DNA of 64,000 nt from Psychroflexus montanilacus (lineage in GTDB: Bacteria > Bacteroidota > Bacteroidia > Flavobacteriales > Flavobacteriaceae): the NCBI RefSeq assembly GCF_020164535.1, contig NZ_JAIQZC010000001.1, positions 62,001 through 126,000 on the forward strand, written 5' to 3'. The notes under the pieces are model-generated. The model was not told the DNA's origin, made no database searches, and saw only the letters and a list, made by a program, of their open reading frames with translations. Positions 51,382 through 61,435 of this stretch are shown in pieces (the first letter of the stretch is position 1; the number at the start of each line of letters is the position of its first letter). A program made the translations under genes and the position numbers.

Positions 51382-52248
51382 ATGAGACAGCTTAAAATTA
51401 CCAAACAAGTCACCAATCGTGAATCTAAGTCTTTAGACAAATATCTACAGGATATTAGTAAAGTAGACTTAATTACTGCTGAAGAGGAGGTGGAGTTAGC
51501 TCAGCGTATCAGAGAGGGCGATCAAGTGGCTTTGGAAAAATTAACTAATGCCAATTTAAGGTTTGTCGTCTCAGTTGCAAAACAATATCAAAATCAAGGG
51601 CTAAAACTCCCTGATTTAATCAATGAAGGAAATGTTGGTCTTGTAAAAGCTGCCAAACGATTTGATGAAACCCGTGGTTTCAAATTTATATCTTATGCGG
51701 TATGGTGGATAAGACAATCCATCTTGCAAGCTCTAGCCGAACAATCTCGTGTAGTCAGACTTCCTTTGAATAAAATTGGAGTCATCAATAAGATCAATAA
51801 GACTTTTTCACACCTAGAGCAAGTGAACGAACGTCCACCTTCTGCTATTGAAATTGCTAAGGAACTGGACATGAGTGAATCTCAGGTAAAAGTGGCTCTC
51901 AAAAACTCTGGACGCCATTTATCCATGGATGCTCCCTTCAAAGAAGGCGAAAACGATTCCAACCTGTACGATGTATTGAGTTCAGCAGAATCCCCTACTC
52001 CAGACGATCAGTTGATGAGAGATTCGCTGAGTATCGAGATCAATAGAGCCTTGGAAACTTTATCTCAGCGTGAAGCCGATGTTATTCGTTTAAATTATGG
52101 AATCGGCAATCAGCCAGCCATGACACTTCAGGAGATCGGAGACACTTTCGATTTAAGTCGTGAACGTGTGAGACAAATTAGAGAAAAAGGCATTAGACGT
52201 TTGAAACATCAATCCAAGAATAAGATGCTTAAAAAGTATTTAGGGTAA
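51382..52248 (+). CDS. rpoD: primary RNA polymerase sigma factor (RpoD/SigA)
   Basis: A 288-aa sigma-70 factor without region 1.1, the form typical of Bacteroidota housekeeping sigma. Region 1.2 ([22 protein letters not shown]), 2.1-2.4 ([52 protein letters not shown]), 3 and 4.2 ([20 protein letters not shown]). It would recognise the TTTG/TAnnTTTG promoters seen across the window. Confidence 0.95.
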   Translation: MRQLKITKQVTNRESKSLDKYLQDISKVDLITAEEEVELAQRIREGDQVALEKLTNANLRFVVSVAKQYQNQGLKLPDLINEGNVGLVKAAKRFDETRGFKFISYAVWWIRQSILQALAEQSRVVRLPLNKIGVINKINKTFSHLEQVNERPPSAIEIAKELDMSESQVKVALKNSGRHLSMDAPFKEGENDSNLYDVLSSAESPTPDDQLMRDSLSIEINRALETLSQREADVIRLNYGIGNQPAMTLQEIGDTFDLSRERVRQIREKGIRRLKHQSKNKMLKKYLG

Positions 52249-52268
52249 TCCCTTTACTTTTATTCAAC

Positions 52269-52300
52269 AAAAAAGCCATTCAAAATTGAATGGCTTTTTT
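52269..52300 (+). terminator. Terminator of rpoD
   Basis: Stem AAAAAAGCCATTCAA / TTGAATGGCTTTTTT with a 2-nt spacer and T-run. Confidence 0.92.
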
Positions 52301-52491
52301 AATTTTTATGATTCTGTAAGGATAGACTTTAGAAAGTAAAAAATTAGAGATTACTTAAAGATTAATTTCAAATTTCATTAATACTATCCAAATTTGAAAA
52401 CTAAACCTTTGCTATTTTTCCTACCTTTTAAAACTCATAGCCTATCAAAACTTACCTATTTATTATCTACTTTATATTTGAATAGTATGGC

Positions 52492-53205
52492 CTATTTCTT
52501 AGAAGGCTGAGAGGGTCTCACTTCTACTTTACTTGGTAGAGTTCTTGGATTCATTTTGAATAAATCGACCACGAGTTCACCTATGTCTTCTGGCTGAATC
52601 TTCCAGGCGTCACTTTCATCAGGTGTATTTCCATTGAAATGGGTGGCGACAGAACCTGGCATAATCGTAGAAACATTTACACCATGATCCCTTAAGTCTA
52701 GCATCACCGCCTGGGTAAACCCTGTTAATCCAAATTTACTCGCATTGTAAGCAGAACCTTTAGCAAAGAAATTGGTTCCAGCGAGACTGGATATAGTTAT
52801 AAAGTAACCCTTGCTTTTCTTCAAAGCATCAACGCTAGCTTTAATGGAAAAGAATACACCAGTAAGATTGGTATCTATAGTTTCTCTCCACTGGTCTTCG
52901 GTGAGGTCTTCAATACTGTGATAGTGACCAAGTCCAGCATTAGCAATAACGTAATCTAACTGACCAAACTCTTTTAAAATTTTATCGACTGCATTTTGTT
53001 GAGAAGCCATTTGTCTTACATCGGCTTCAATTCCAATGGCTTTAGTTTCAGGATTGGAACTTTTTAGTAATTCAACTGCCTCATTTGCAGAAGATTGAGA
53101 CCGGCTGGTGATGGCTACATTCACGCCCTGCTTCATCAGTGCATCTGCAATTCCAAAGCCTATTCCTTTACTACCTCCCGTAATATATGCTACTTTATTT
53201 TTCAT
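52492..53205 (-). CDS. short-chain dehydrogenase/reductase
   Basis: A 237-aa classical SDR: cofactor motif TGGSKGIGFGIAD, NAGLGHYH, catalytic Ser in TISSLAG and YNASK (Tyr/Lys). The Arg-bearing loop ITSRSQS suggests NADP(H). It resembles ketoacyl-ACP reductase-like or sepiapterin-type SDRs; substrate unknown. Monocistronic. Confidence 0.9.
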   Translation of the reverse strand: MKNKVAYITGGSKGIGFGIADALMKQGVNVAITSRSQSSANEAVELLKSSNPETKAIGIEADVRQMASQQNAVDKILKEFGQLDYVIANAGLGHYHSIEDLTEDQWRETIDTNLTGVFFSIKASVDALKKSKGYFITISSLAGTNFFAKGSAYNASKFGLTGFTQAVMLDLRDHGVNVSTIMPGSVATHFNGNTPDESDAWKIQPEDIGELVVDLFKMNPRTLPSKVEVRPSQPSKK

Positions 53206-53328
53206 TTTGATTATAATTTTTTATTCGATTTAAAGTTACGGTCTAGTACCTAAGTCAATTCTCATTTTAAATAGTTTTAACGTCATCAATTATAGATTTA
53301 AAACTACTTTTGATTTAAATTTCTGCAT

Positions 53329-55641
53329 ATGTCTAAATCGAAGACCAAAAAACTAAAGCTAAACAAGTACTTTAAATTATTTTTATTGGGCTTATCTGGT
53401 GTTATCATGATCTTCCTTCTGTTTTTTGGAAGCATCTATATAGGTCTTTGGGGAAAAGTTCAAACTAAAAGTGATTTAATAAATATTCAGCAGTCTGAAG
53501 CTACAGAAATACTTGACCGTAAGGGGAAAGTTATAGATAAACTCTATAAATACAATCGCCAATCCATAACCTATTCTGAAATTCCGAAACATCTTGTGAA
53601 TGCCTTGGTCGCAACAGAAGATGCAAGGTTTTATGAGCATGACGGTGTGGACAACTACAGTTTGCTCAGGGTATTTTTCAAAACGATTTTATCTGGTGAT
53701 AAGTCTTCTGGAGGGGGAAGTACCATTACACAGCAGTTGGCCAAAAATGTCTTCGGAAGAAAATCCTATGGGTTTTTAAGTTTACCCGTAAATAAGCTCA
53801 AGGAAAGCATCATTGCTAAACGAATTGAAGATATTTATTCTAAAGAAGATATCATAGAATTGTACCTTAATACCGTTCCTTTCAGCGGAAATACTTATGG
53901 GATAGAGAGTGCAGCGCAGTTGTTTTTTAGCAAGACAACTTCAGAATTGAATTTAAAAGAGTCGGCTACTTTAGTGGGAACCTTGAAGGCAAATCATTCC
54001 TATAATCCAAGATTATTTCCTGAGCGAAGTCAGCTGAGACGAGATGTGGTAATTTCCCAAATGCAGAAGTACGATTATATTTCATCTGCTGAAGCAAACA
54101 AAGCGATGACTGAGCCTATTGAACTAAAGATTTCAGAAAATAATACTTACCAACGACAGTTTTTTATTGATTTAGTGAAATCTGAAACTGAAAACATTTT
54201 AAGTGAATATAAAAAATCAGATGGTTCTAGATATAGCATTGAAGAGGATGGTTTACAGATTCACACCACTTTAGATTTGGGTCAACAGAAACTTTTGGAA
54301 AAATCTGTAAAAAATCAGATAGCCTACCTGCAACCATTATTTGAGGCTGAATACGGTAAAAATGCACCATGGAAAGATGAAAGCTTACTTCAAAAACTAG
54401 CGGAAAAGACGGGTAGTTTTAAAAACTGGAAATCAAAGAAATTATCTTCAGATCAAATTCAGGATAGTTTACAAAAAACCAGACCCATCGAAGTTATTAA
54501 AAATGGCAAAACTACTGTTTTACAGATGTCTATCCTGGATAGCTTAAGTCATAACTTGAAGCAAATCAATGCAGCAAGTTTAAGTGTAGATCCAGTTACA
54601 GGTCAGATTTTGGCATATGTAGGTGGTGCAGATTACAGGCTGTCAAAATTTGATATCATAAAAAAAGCAAAACGCCAAGTAGGTTCTACATTTAAACCTA
54701 TTGTATATGCTAGTGCGTTAAATCAAGGACTTGAACCCTGCGACTATATCTCAGCAAAAAATATTACTTACACCAATGCAGAAGGTTGGAACCCAAAAAA
54801 CGCTAACAATGATAATGAAGAGGATCCTTACCTTAACTATTCTTTGAAATATGCCCTTACAAATTCTATCAATACCGTAAGCGTAAAGGTACTTGAGCAG
54901 GCAGGGATTGCAAATACAATAAGCCTTGGAGAAAGTATGGGTATTGTTTCTAAACTACCTGAGCAGCCATCTCTTGCCCTTGGAGCTGCAGAAATGAATA
55001 TGAAAGAACTGGCCAGGGTGTATGCCAGTTTTGCAAATCAGGGGAAAGTTCCTACTATCTATTTTGTAACTAAAATTACTTCAAAAACTGGTGAAACTAT
55101 TGCTGAATTTGATACAGAATCAACTCAAATATCAGATTTGAATCCTGAGCAAAATAGACTCATACTAGCTATGCTGGAAAACGTCGTTAATGAAGGTACG
55201 GCAAAGAGATTGAGATCTACCTACGGATTATCACAGGATATAGCAGGTAAAACAGGAACTACTCAAGACAATAAGGATGGTTGGTTTGCGGCAGTTACCC
55301 CAAAACTGGTAAATATCACCTGGGTAGGTAATAACAATCAGAGCATCGGTTTTAGATCTACTCGACTTGGACAAGGTGCAAATACAGCACTACCAATTTT
55401 TGGAAAAATGTACCAAGACATGTCCAGAGATAATGAGTTTAATGCTATCACTAGAGCGAGATTTCCGAGTCTGACAGCTCAACAGCAAAATATGTTGGAG
55501 TGTAAAGACCAAAAAAGAGACGGATTCTTCAAACGTTTATTCTCCAAAGATGAAGTCGAAAAGGAATTTGAGAAAAAAGATCAAGAGAAAGAAGAGAAAA
55601 AGGGTTTTTTCGGTCGGTTGTTTGGCAAAAAGAAAAACTAG
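53329..55641 (+). CDS. class A penicillin-binding protein 1A (transglycosylase/transpeptidase)
   Basis: A 770-aa bifunctional cell-wall synthase. A single membrane anchor (~15-40), then the GT51 glycosyltransferase with catalytic Glu97 (ATEDARFYEHDG) and GGGSTITQQLAKN, then the transpeptidase with Ser453 in GSTFKP, SIN at about 513 and KTGT at about 641. The C-terminus has two related 9-residue amphipathic blocks (GFFKRLFSK and GFFGRLFGK) split by a charged helix. Monocistronic. Confidence 0.95.
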   Translation: MSKSKTKKLKLNKYFKLFLLGLSGVIMIFLLFFGSIYIGLWGKVQTKSDLINIQQSEATEILDRKGKVIDKLYKYNRQSITYSEIPKHLVNALVATEDARFYEHDGVDNYSLLRVFFKTILSGDKSSGGGSTITQQLAKNVFGRKSYGFLSLPVNKLKESIIAKRIEDIYSKEDIIELYLNTVPFSGNTYGIESAAQLFFSKTTSELNLKESATLVGTLKANHSYNPRLFPERSQLRRDVVISQMQKYDYISSAEANKAMTEPIELKISENNTYQRQFFIDLVKSETENILSEYKKSDGSRYSIEEDGLQIHTTLDLGQQKLLEKSVKNQIAYLQPLFEAEYGKNAPWKDESLLQKLAEKTGSFKNWKSKKLSSDQIQDSLQKTRPIEVIKNGKTTVLQMSILDSLSHNLKQINAASLSVDPVTGQILAYVGGADYRLSKFDIIKKAKRQVGSTFKPIVYASALNQGLEPCDYISAKNITYTNAEGWNPKNANNDNEEDPYLNYSLKYALTNSINTVSVKVLEQAGIANTISLGESMGIVSKLPEQPSLALGAAEMNMKELARVYASFANQGKVPTIYFVTKITSKTGETIAEFDTESTQISDLNPEQNRLILAMLENVVNEGTAKRLRSTYGLSQDIAGKTGTTQDNKDGWFAAVTPKLVNITWVGNNNQSIGFRSTRLGQGANTALPIFGKMYQDMSRDNEFNAITRARFPSLTAQQQNMLECKDQKRDGFFKRLFSKDEVEKEFEKKDQEKEEKKGFFGRLFGKKKN

Positions 55642-55642
55642 T

Positions 55643-56494
55643 TTACTTCCATTCTACTAGTTGTATGTTTTGCTTCAGAAAATCACTTTCTTCATTTGAA
55701 ATATACATTCTTCCTTCAGAATCAAAAGATAAACCCTCTGGTTGCTGAAAATACTTAGGGTTTAGCTTGTGGAGTATTTTTGGAGATCCGTCAGGATTTA
55801 AAATTAATAATTTGGGAATCCTGGAATCCAAAATAAATATTTCATTTGTTTCTGGATGAATCGTTAATTCAGAAGCCAAAAAATCACTCTTTACAAATCC
55901 AGTTTTTTTTACTTCAAATATAGAATCGGTATAACTCATAGAACTAAACAGTTCATTTTCTATTCTGAAATTCTTTGGATTAAGTTTGTAAATGATAAAA
56001 TCCTCTCTGTTGTCAAGGAGATTGTTTTCTTTGGGTATAGTGAGGAATTTCTGCAGTTTTTCGTGATAGTCTAAGCTTTCCATGTCGTTAAATGAAGAAA
56101 ATTCAGTTTTATAAGATTCAATCTTTCTTTCTTCAGATTCAAAATCAATAATTTTAAAAACCTTGCCATTGCTCTCCATGACATAAGCTACTGAATCAAG
56201 GACCCGAATCGATTCATAGTCACCTCTTGGACCAAACTCTATTTCCTTAACAATTTTTTCTTGGTTCAAATCATAAATAAAGATGATTCCATCTTCATCC
56301 TGAACACAGGCTATTCTGGAATCATCTACATGACTTATACCAGAGACTTCTCGTAAAACAAAAGGCAATTCCCAGGTTTTAACTACTTTGATTTCATCTG
56401 AATATTCATAATCAGGCTTTGAAATGTAATAGACCATGCCCGCGAAAAGAAGAATTCCAGCTACTATATAAAATACGATTAAATTTTGCTTCAT
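55643..56494 (-). CDS. SdiA-regulated/YjiK-like beta-propeller protein
   Basis: A 283-aa protein with an N-terminal membrane anchor (LIVFYIVAGILLFAGMVYYI) and a periplasmic region of repeated beta blades resembling the SdiA-regulated family (VSGISHVDDSRIACVQDEDG, then EGLSFDSEGRMYISNEE). Start taken at ATG 56494. Role unknown; homologues are often predicted phytase-like or TolB-like propellers. Convergent with the PBP gene (1-bp gap). Confidence 0.8.
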   Translation of the reverse strand: MKQNLIVFYIVAGILLFAGMVYYISKPDYEYSDEIKVVKTWELPFVLREVSGISHVDDSRIACVQDEDGIIFIYDLNQEKIVKEIEFGPRGDYESIRVLDSVAYVMESNGKVFKIIDFESEERKIESYKTEFSSFNDMESLDYHEKLQKFLTIPKENNLLDNREDFIIYKLNPKNFRIENELFSSMSYTDSIFEVKKTGFVKSDFLASELTIHPETNEIFILDSRIPKLLILNPDGSPKILHKLNPKYFQQPEGLSFDSEGRMYISNEESDFLKQNIQLVEWK

Positions 56495-56541
56495 AGGTTT
56501 TAATAGAATCATCTAAAGCCTTAAAGATGCTAGATAATATG

Positions 56542-56549
56542 TAAATTTG
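56542..56549 (+). promoter_or_regulatory. -7 box of the MscS-MFS pair
   Basis: TAAATTTG matches TAnnTTTG, 14 bases before the channel ATG. Confidence 0.6.
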
Positions 56550-56563
56550 CAAAAATTTTGACC

Positions 56564-57850
56564 ATGGATAAATCTTCGCTTGCTAGATTTTTTTATAATT
56601 TATTGCGAACCAACGATTATGTAGGTGAAACTACAGCTATTTATCTTAATGCGTTGATTAATATTGCTGTATTACTCATCTTAGGTTTTATTGCTTTTAA
56701 AATATTGAGGTATTTTGCTGAAAGTGTTTTGCATAGCGTATCCCAAAAAACTAAAACCCATTTTGATGATTATTTGGTTAAGAACAAGGTTTTTGTCTAT
56801 GTTTCCAATCTCGTAGTCCTCTTCGTGCTCTATGAGTTTATTCCCCTGGCACTAATAGATTTTTCTGAGTTTGAAATTTATTTAGAAAAAGTCTTCGAAG
56901 TTGTTATCATCTTTGTGGTGATATGGATTCTGAAGTCTATTCTAATGACTGTTAAGGACTTTCTTCGCACCTTCAATTCTTTTAAAGATAAACCGATAGA
57001 AAGTTATATACAAGTATTCATGATCATTGTGTGGGTTGTCGGAATTATCATCGTTTTTTCAGCTCTTACTGGAAAGCCACTTATTAAATTCCTTACAGCT
57101 CTTGGAGCATTTTCAGCGGTATTGCTTTTGATTTTTAAAGACACCATCTTAGGGTTTGTAGCTAGTATACAGGTCACCGTTAATGATACTGTAAGATTAG
57201 GAGACTGGATTACTATGGAAAAATATGGAGCCGATGGTGATGTGTTTGAAATTAATTTGGCATCTGTAAAAGTGAGAAACTTTGATAATACTATAACAAC
57301 TATTCCTACCTATTATTTGATTTCGGATTCCTTTAAAAACTGGCGTGGAATGAGTATTTCTGGAGGAAGACGTATAAAACGTTCCATTCTTATAAAAGCT
57401 AATAGCATTAAATTTCTTTCTGAAGACGATATCGAAGAGTTGAAAAAAATAAAGCTTATTACCAATTATATTCAAAGTAAGCAGCAGGAAGTGAATGATT
57501 ACAATACTTCAAATCAAGTTGATAAGTCAGTTCAAATCAATGGCAGAAACCAAACTAACTTTGGAGCTTTCAGAGTGTATGTCGACTATTATCTTGAGCA
57601 ACACCCAGATATAAACAAAGAAATGATGATGATGACTAGGCAGCTTGCACCAACGGCTGAAGGTATACCACTGGAGTTATATGCTTTTTCAAAAGACAAA
57701 GTTTGGGCTAATTATGAGCGGGTCATGGCCAATATTTTTGATCATCTACTAGCTGCCATTCCTTATTTTGATTTAGAATGCTTCGAGTATCCTTCAGGTA
57801 AAGATATCAAGTCGATTGCTCCATCTTTAGAATCTTCTAAAGATCAATGA
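56564..57850 (+). CDS. mechanosensitive ion channel, MscS family (YbdG-like)
   Basis: A 428-aa MscS-type channel with about five membrane segments, the TM3 pore region (LGAFSAVLLLIFKDTILGFVAS) and the cytoplasmic beta domain (GDWITMEKYGADGDVFEI, then TIPTYYLISDSFKNWRGM). The YbdG-like long form fits osmotic protection. Start is ATG 56564, not the in-frame TTG two codons earlier. The MFS gene overlaps it by 4 bp. Confidence 0.9.
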   Translation: MDKSSLARFFYNLLRTNDYVGETTAIYLNALINIAVLLILGFIAFKILRYFAESVLHSVSQKTKTHFDDYLVKNKVFVYVSNLVVLFVLYEFIPLALIDFSEFEIYLEKVFEVVIIFVVIWILKSILMTVKDFLRTFNSFKDKPIESYIQVFMIIVWVVGIIIVFSALTGKPLIKFLTALGAFSAVLLLIFKDTILGFVASIQVTVNDTVRLGDWITMEKYGADGDVFEINLASVKVRNFDNTITTIPTYYLISDSFKNWRGMSISGGRRIKRSILIKANSIKFLSEDDIEELKKIKLITNYIQSKQQEVNDYNTSNQVDKSVQINGRNQTNFGAFRVYVDYYLEQHPDINKEMMMMTRQLAPTAEGIPLELYAFSKDKVWANYERVMANIFDHLLAAIPYFDLECFEYPSGKDIKSIAPSLESSKDQ

Positions 57851-59055
57851 GGGATTTTATCAACTTCATCATCGGTAACTTTAGAAAATTAAGTTTTGGT
57901 TGGATGCTTACCTTTTTGTCCAGTTTTGGTCAAACTTATCTCATTTCGTTATACGTAACAGAAATTTCATCAGAATTTGATATCACAGAAGGTACCTTCG
58001 GCGCTATTTATGCAGTTTGCACGGTTTTGGCATCTTTCATCATGTTAAGCGTTGGCCATACAGTAGATCATATTTCAGTCAAAAAAGTGACAACTTTTAC
58101 CATCGTATGCTTGGCCTTTTCATCAATTCTGATGGGAGTATCTTATCACTTAGCTTTTGTCTTTATAAGTCTTGTGGGGTTAAGACTTACTGGACAAGGG
58201 ATGCTGAGTCACATAAGCATGACTATTCTTTCCAAATTTTATGACAAGAATAGAGGCAAAGCCTTAAGCTTTTCGACACTAGGATTTTCCAGCGGGGAGA
58301 TTGTCTTACCTTTAATTCTTACATTCATCATAGGCTGGTTCGACTGGCGATGGGCTATGATTGGCTCTGGTGTAATGCTCCTTCTCTATCTGATAAGGCT
58401 TCATTTTACAGACTTGGAGCATTTCAATGAACAATTAAGCAGAGGAAAACCTTCCTCTTTGAGCTTAGTCAAAGACTTTGGAAGCATCATCAATGATAAA
58501 CGTTTTTTGATTTTGATGCCAACTAGTTTTGCAATAAGTTTTACAGTTACTGCAGTTATTTTTTATCAATACGTATTTGTAGCTCAAAAAGGATGGTCAC
58601 CACAATTGTACGCTGCTTTTTTTACAGGATATGCCATTACTCGATTGGTTTTCTCTCTTGCTGGTGGTCTTTGGGTAGATAAATTTACAGCTAAAAAGAT
58701 GTTTAGGTTTTACCTTATCCCAATAAGTCTTGGGCTTTTAGCATTTGCGTTTATAGATAGCATTTTTGGAGCACTCTCGTTTCTTTTGATGATGGGGATT
58801 ACAGTAGGTATGTCTGGTACCATAAAGTCATCTATTTTGGCTGAAGTGTATGGGATTGAAAAATTAGGAGCTATCCGAAGTCTTTTTACCATGTTCATGG
58901 TTGTAAGTACAGCTCTTGGCCCACTAATTGTAGGATGGATGATTGATGGTGGATGGAATATTGAAACAATTATGCTGAGTTTGTTTGTGTTTATTATTGC
59001 CTGTGCTTTGAATGCACAACGAATTAAAGGAGTACCAACAGTCGACGAAGTTTAA
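57847..59055 (+). CDS. MFS transporter
   Basis: A 402-aa major facilitator with about 12 membrane segments, an oxalate/formate-antiporter-like N-half (FDITEGTFGAIYAVCTVLASF, GRGK-like RGKALSFSTLGFSSGE) and SLAGGLWVDKFTAKKM before TM8. Substrate unknown. Translationally coupled to the MscS gene. Confidence 0.88.
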   Translation: MRDFINFIIGNFRKLSFGWMLTFLSSFGQTYLISLYVTEISSEFDITEGTFGAIYAVCTVLASFIMLSVGHTVDHISVKKVTTFTIVCLAFSSILMGVSYHLAFVFISLVGLRLTGQGMLSHISMTILSKFYDKNRGKALSFSTLGFSSGEIVLPLILTFIIGWFDWRWAMIGSGVMLLLYLIRLHFTDLEHFNEQLSRGKPSSLSLVKDFGSIINDKRFLILMPTSFAISFTVTAVIFYQYVFVAQKGWSPQLYAAFFTGYAITRLVFSLAGGLWVDKFTAKKMFRFYLIPISLGLLAFAFIDSIFGALSFLLMMGITVGMSGTIKSSILAEVYGIEKLGAIRSLFTMFMVVSTALGPLIVGWMIDGGWNIETIMLSLFVFIIACALNAQRIKGVPTVDEV

Positions 59056-59102
59056 TAATTTAACAAATACTTAATTCATTTGTTTGGTTAAAGATATGGT
59101 CT

Positions 59103-59126
59103 AATAAGGGTTTACCCTTATTTTTG
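59103..59126 (+). promoter_or_regulatory. promoter with overlapping operator-like inverted repeat
   Basis: AATAAGGG (59103-59110), TTTA, CCCTTATT (59115-59122) overlaps the -7 box TATTTTTG (59119-59126). The ATG follows at 59136. Confidence 0.6.
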
Positions 59127-59135
59127 TAGCCTATT

Positions 59136-59756
59136 ATGAGTAAGAAAAAGAAAAATCCCAATCGTAAATCTCATTTGAGATTACTTCACCAATACTATAC
59201 TTATACAGGATTCTATAGTTTTTTGGGTAGAAGTTTGATCAAGGCGGCTCCGCCTATTCTTATTTTTATTGCCGTTTTACTGGGTATTCACTTTTTTGTT
59301 ATCGATGTAAATACAATGTTGATTTATATCACTGAGAATTTTCCACCGATTGCAGTTTTTGCCATATTTTTCGCATCAGAATCAATCCTGGGACTTATCC
59401 CCCCTGAAATTTTTATAGCATGGTGTGGGAAAGCTTCTTCTCCCTGGTTTTTTTTATTTATTCTTTCTTTTTTATCTTATTTAGGTGGAATTATCTCCTA
59501 TTTTGTGGGAAGAGGTATTGCCAGTATTCCTTCAGTATTCGTGTATTTGGAGGTAAAAATGGCAAAGCATATTAAAAACATGAGGAAATGGGGTGGAATT
59601 TTAATCTTAGCTGGGGCTTTGCTTCCTTTGCCTTTTGCCATTGCCAGTATTTCAGCCGGTATTATAAAATTTCCATTTGGAAGCTATTTACTTTTTGGTC
59701 TCCTAAGATTTGTAAGATTTGCTATCTACGGAGCATTGATTTTTGGTGCTTTATAA
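59136..59756 (+). CDS. VTT/DedA-like membrane protein
   Basis: A 206-aa protein: basic cytoplasmic N-terminus (MSKKKKNPNRKSHLR) and about five membrane segments, with ESILGLIPPEIFIAW, FVGRG and ILILAGALLPLPFAIASIS matching the SNARE-associated/VTT fold (DedA, YqaA). These proteins are linked to lipid scrambling and membrane homeostasis. Substrate inferred only. Convergent with the BCCT gene. Confidence 0.8.
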   Translation: MSKKKKNPNRKSHLRLLHQYYTYTGFYSFLGRSLIKAAPPILIFIAVLLGIHFFVIDVNTMLIYITENFPPIAVFAIFFASESILGLIPPEIFIAWCGKASSPWFFLFILSFLSYLGGIISYFVGRGIASIPSVFVYLEVKMAKHIKNMRKWGGILILAGALLPLPFAIASISAGIIKFPFGSYLLFGLLRFVRFAIYGALIFGAL

Positions 59757-59761
59757 TATTA

Positions 59762-61375
59762 TCAAGACGTTTGATCTTCTCTTTTATCCAGCATCCGTTT
59801 CAATCGAGTCTCATACTTTTCGTCTTCTTGTTCCTTAGCTTTTATTTTTTGCTTTTTAAAATCTTCTTTCAAGCCTAGATGCAAGGAATAACACATAATG
59901 AATAGTATAACGGTAAAAGGCAATGCAGAAACAATGGAAGCCGTTTGTAAGGCTTCAAGTCCTCCACCGATAAGCAATACTGCTGCAATAGCTCCTTCAG
60001 TAATAGCCCAGAAGACACGCTGACCTTTTGGAGCATCTATTTTGCCACCGCTTGTCAAACTATCAATCACTAGAGACCCAGAGTCTGATGATGTAACAAA
60101 GAAGCTAGTGACAAGTGCAATTGCTACCAAATTAAGAACTATGGTAAAAGGATATTTTTCAAAGAAAACGAAAAGAGAAATATCTACGTTGGTGTTGACG
60201 GCATCAATCACCGTGGCTTCCCCTAAAAGCGCATCATGAATGGCTGTGCCACCAAAAGCAGTCATCCAGAAAAAAATAACAAGCGTTGGCAGAAATAAAA
60301 CGCTTAAAATAAATTCGCGAATTTGTCGACCTTTAGAAATTCTGGCTATGAACATACCTACAAAAGGAGACCAGGCGATCCACCATCCCCAATAAGTGAT
60401 TGTCCATGGCATCTGCCAATTATCATCAGAATAACTTTCAGTCCAGGTGGATATTTCAAAAAAACCATCAATGTAAGCACCCAAATTTTGAACATAAGAT
60501 CTGAAAATAAACATGGTTGGACCAAGAATCAAAATGAGTAAAAGCAAAATAGCAGCTATTCTGATGTTCCATTCACTCAAAAATTTAACTCCTCTGTGAA
60601 TTCCAGAAACAACTGAGATTGTTGCAATAAGTGTAATTCCAGCAATGATGGAAACCTGACTCGTGAGATCATCTGGAAATTCAAAAACATAATTTAATCC
60701 AGCCGATATTTGTTTTACTCCATAACCTAGAGATGTTGCCAGACCAAACAGTGTGGCTAATACAGCAAAAATATCGATGATATCCCCCCAAATTCCATGA
60801 ATTTTTTCTCCCAAAAATGGATAAAACACAGATCTCAACGTCAAAGGTAATCCACGCGTATAAGTAAAATAAGCAAGTGAAAGGCCTACAAGTGCATATA
60901 CCCCCCATATGTGAAGCCCCCAATGTAAATATGTAAACTGCATAGCTTCTCTTGCTGCTTCTGCAGTCCCGCCTTCAGTGAAAGGTGGATTTGAAAAATG
61001 TGACAAAGGTTCTGAAATACTGAAATATAGCAATCCTATCCCCATTCCTGCACTGAAGAGCATTGAAAACCAAGATAGTTTTTTAAATTCTGGCTTAGCA
61101 TCCTTACCTCCTATTCTCAAGTTTCCATACTTGCTAAAGGCTAGGTACAACATAAATATCAGAAAGAAATTGACTCCCAAAATGTAAAACCAACCTCCTT
61201 GTTTTGACACCAGTTCTTGCGTTGAGCTAAAAAATTCTGAAGCAGATTCACTATAAATTAAAGTAAGCGCAATCGAAACAAAAATTAAAAAAGCAGAAGT
61301 AAAAAAAACTCTTCCGTTGAGTTTTAATCCGAAGATAGATTCCTTTTCATCGCTTCTTTTAATTTTGTTGGACAT
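59762..61375 (-). CDS. BCCT-family betaine/choline transporter
   Basis: A 537-aa sodium- or proton-coupled transporter of compatible solutes. Twelve membrane segments, the glycine-rich GMGIGLLYFS stretch (TM3) and the Trp-rich WWIAWSPFVGMFIARISKGR (TM8) of betaine and choline carriers. The charged C-terminal ~45 residues (KEQEDEKYETRLKRML) could sense osmolarity as in BetP. Supports a marine or saline lifestyle. Confidence 0.94.
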   Translation of the reverse strand: MSNKIKRSDEKESIFGLKLNGRVFFTSAFLIFVSIALTLIYSESASEFFSSTQELVSKQGGWFYILGVNFFLIFMLYLAFSKYGNLRIGGKDAKPEFKKLSWFSMLFSAGMGIGLLYFSISEPLSHFSNPPFTEGGTAEAAREAMQFTYLHWGLHIWGVYALVGLSLAYFTYTRGLPLTLRSVFYPFLGEKIHGIWGDIIDIFAVLATLFGLATSLGYGVKQISAGLNYVFEFPDDLTSQVSIIAGITLIATISVVSGIHRGVKFLSEWNIRIAAILLLLILILGPTMFIFRSYVQNLGAYIDGFFEISTWTESYSDDNWQMPWTITYWGWWIAWSPFVGMFIARISKGRQIREFILSVLFLPTLVIFFWMTAFGGTAIHDALLGEATVIDAVNTNVDISLFVFFEKYPFTIVLNLVAIALVTSFFVTSSDSGSLVIDSLTSGGKIDAPKGQRVFWAITEGAIAAVLLIGGGLEALQTASIVSALPFTVILFIMCYSLHLGLKEDFKKQKIKAKEQEDEKYETRLKRMLDKREDQTS

Positions 61376-61390
61376 ATAAGAATTGTTTTG

Positions 61391-61426
61391 AAAAAACTAA
61401 GGGCTATCTTTTAATAGCCCTTAGTT
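61391..61426 (-). terminator. Terminator of the SF2 helicase gene
   Basis: On the minus strand a 13-bp stem (AACTAAGGGCTAT / ATAGCCCTTAGTT) and 6-nt loop are followed by TTTTTT. Confidence 0.9.
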
Positions 61427-61435
61427 AGTAATGGA

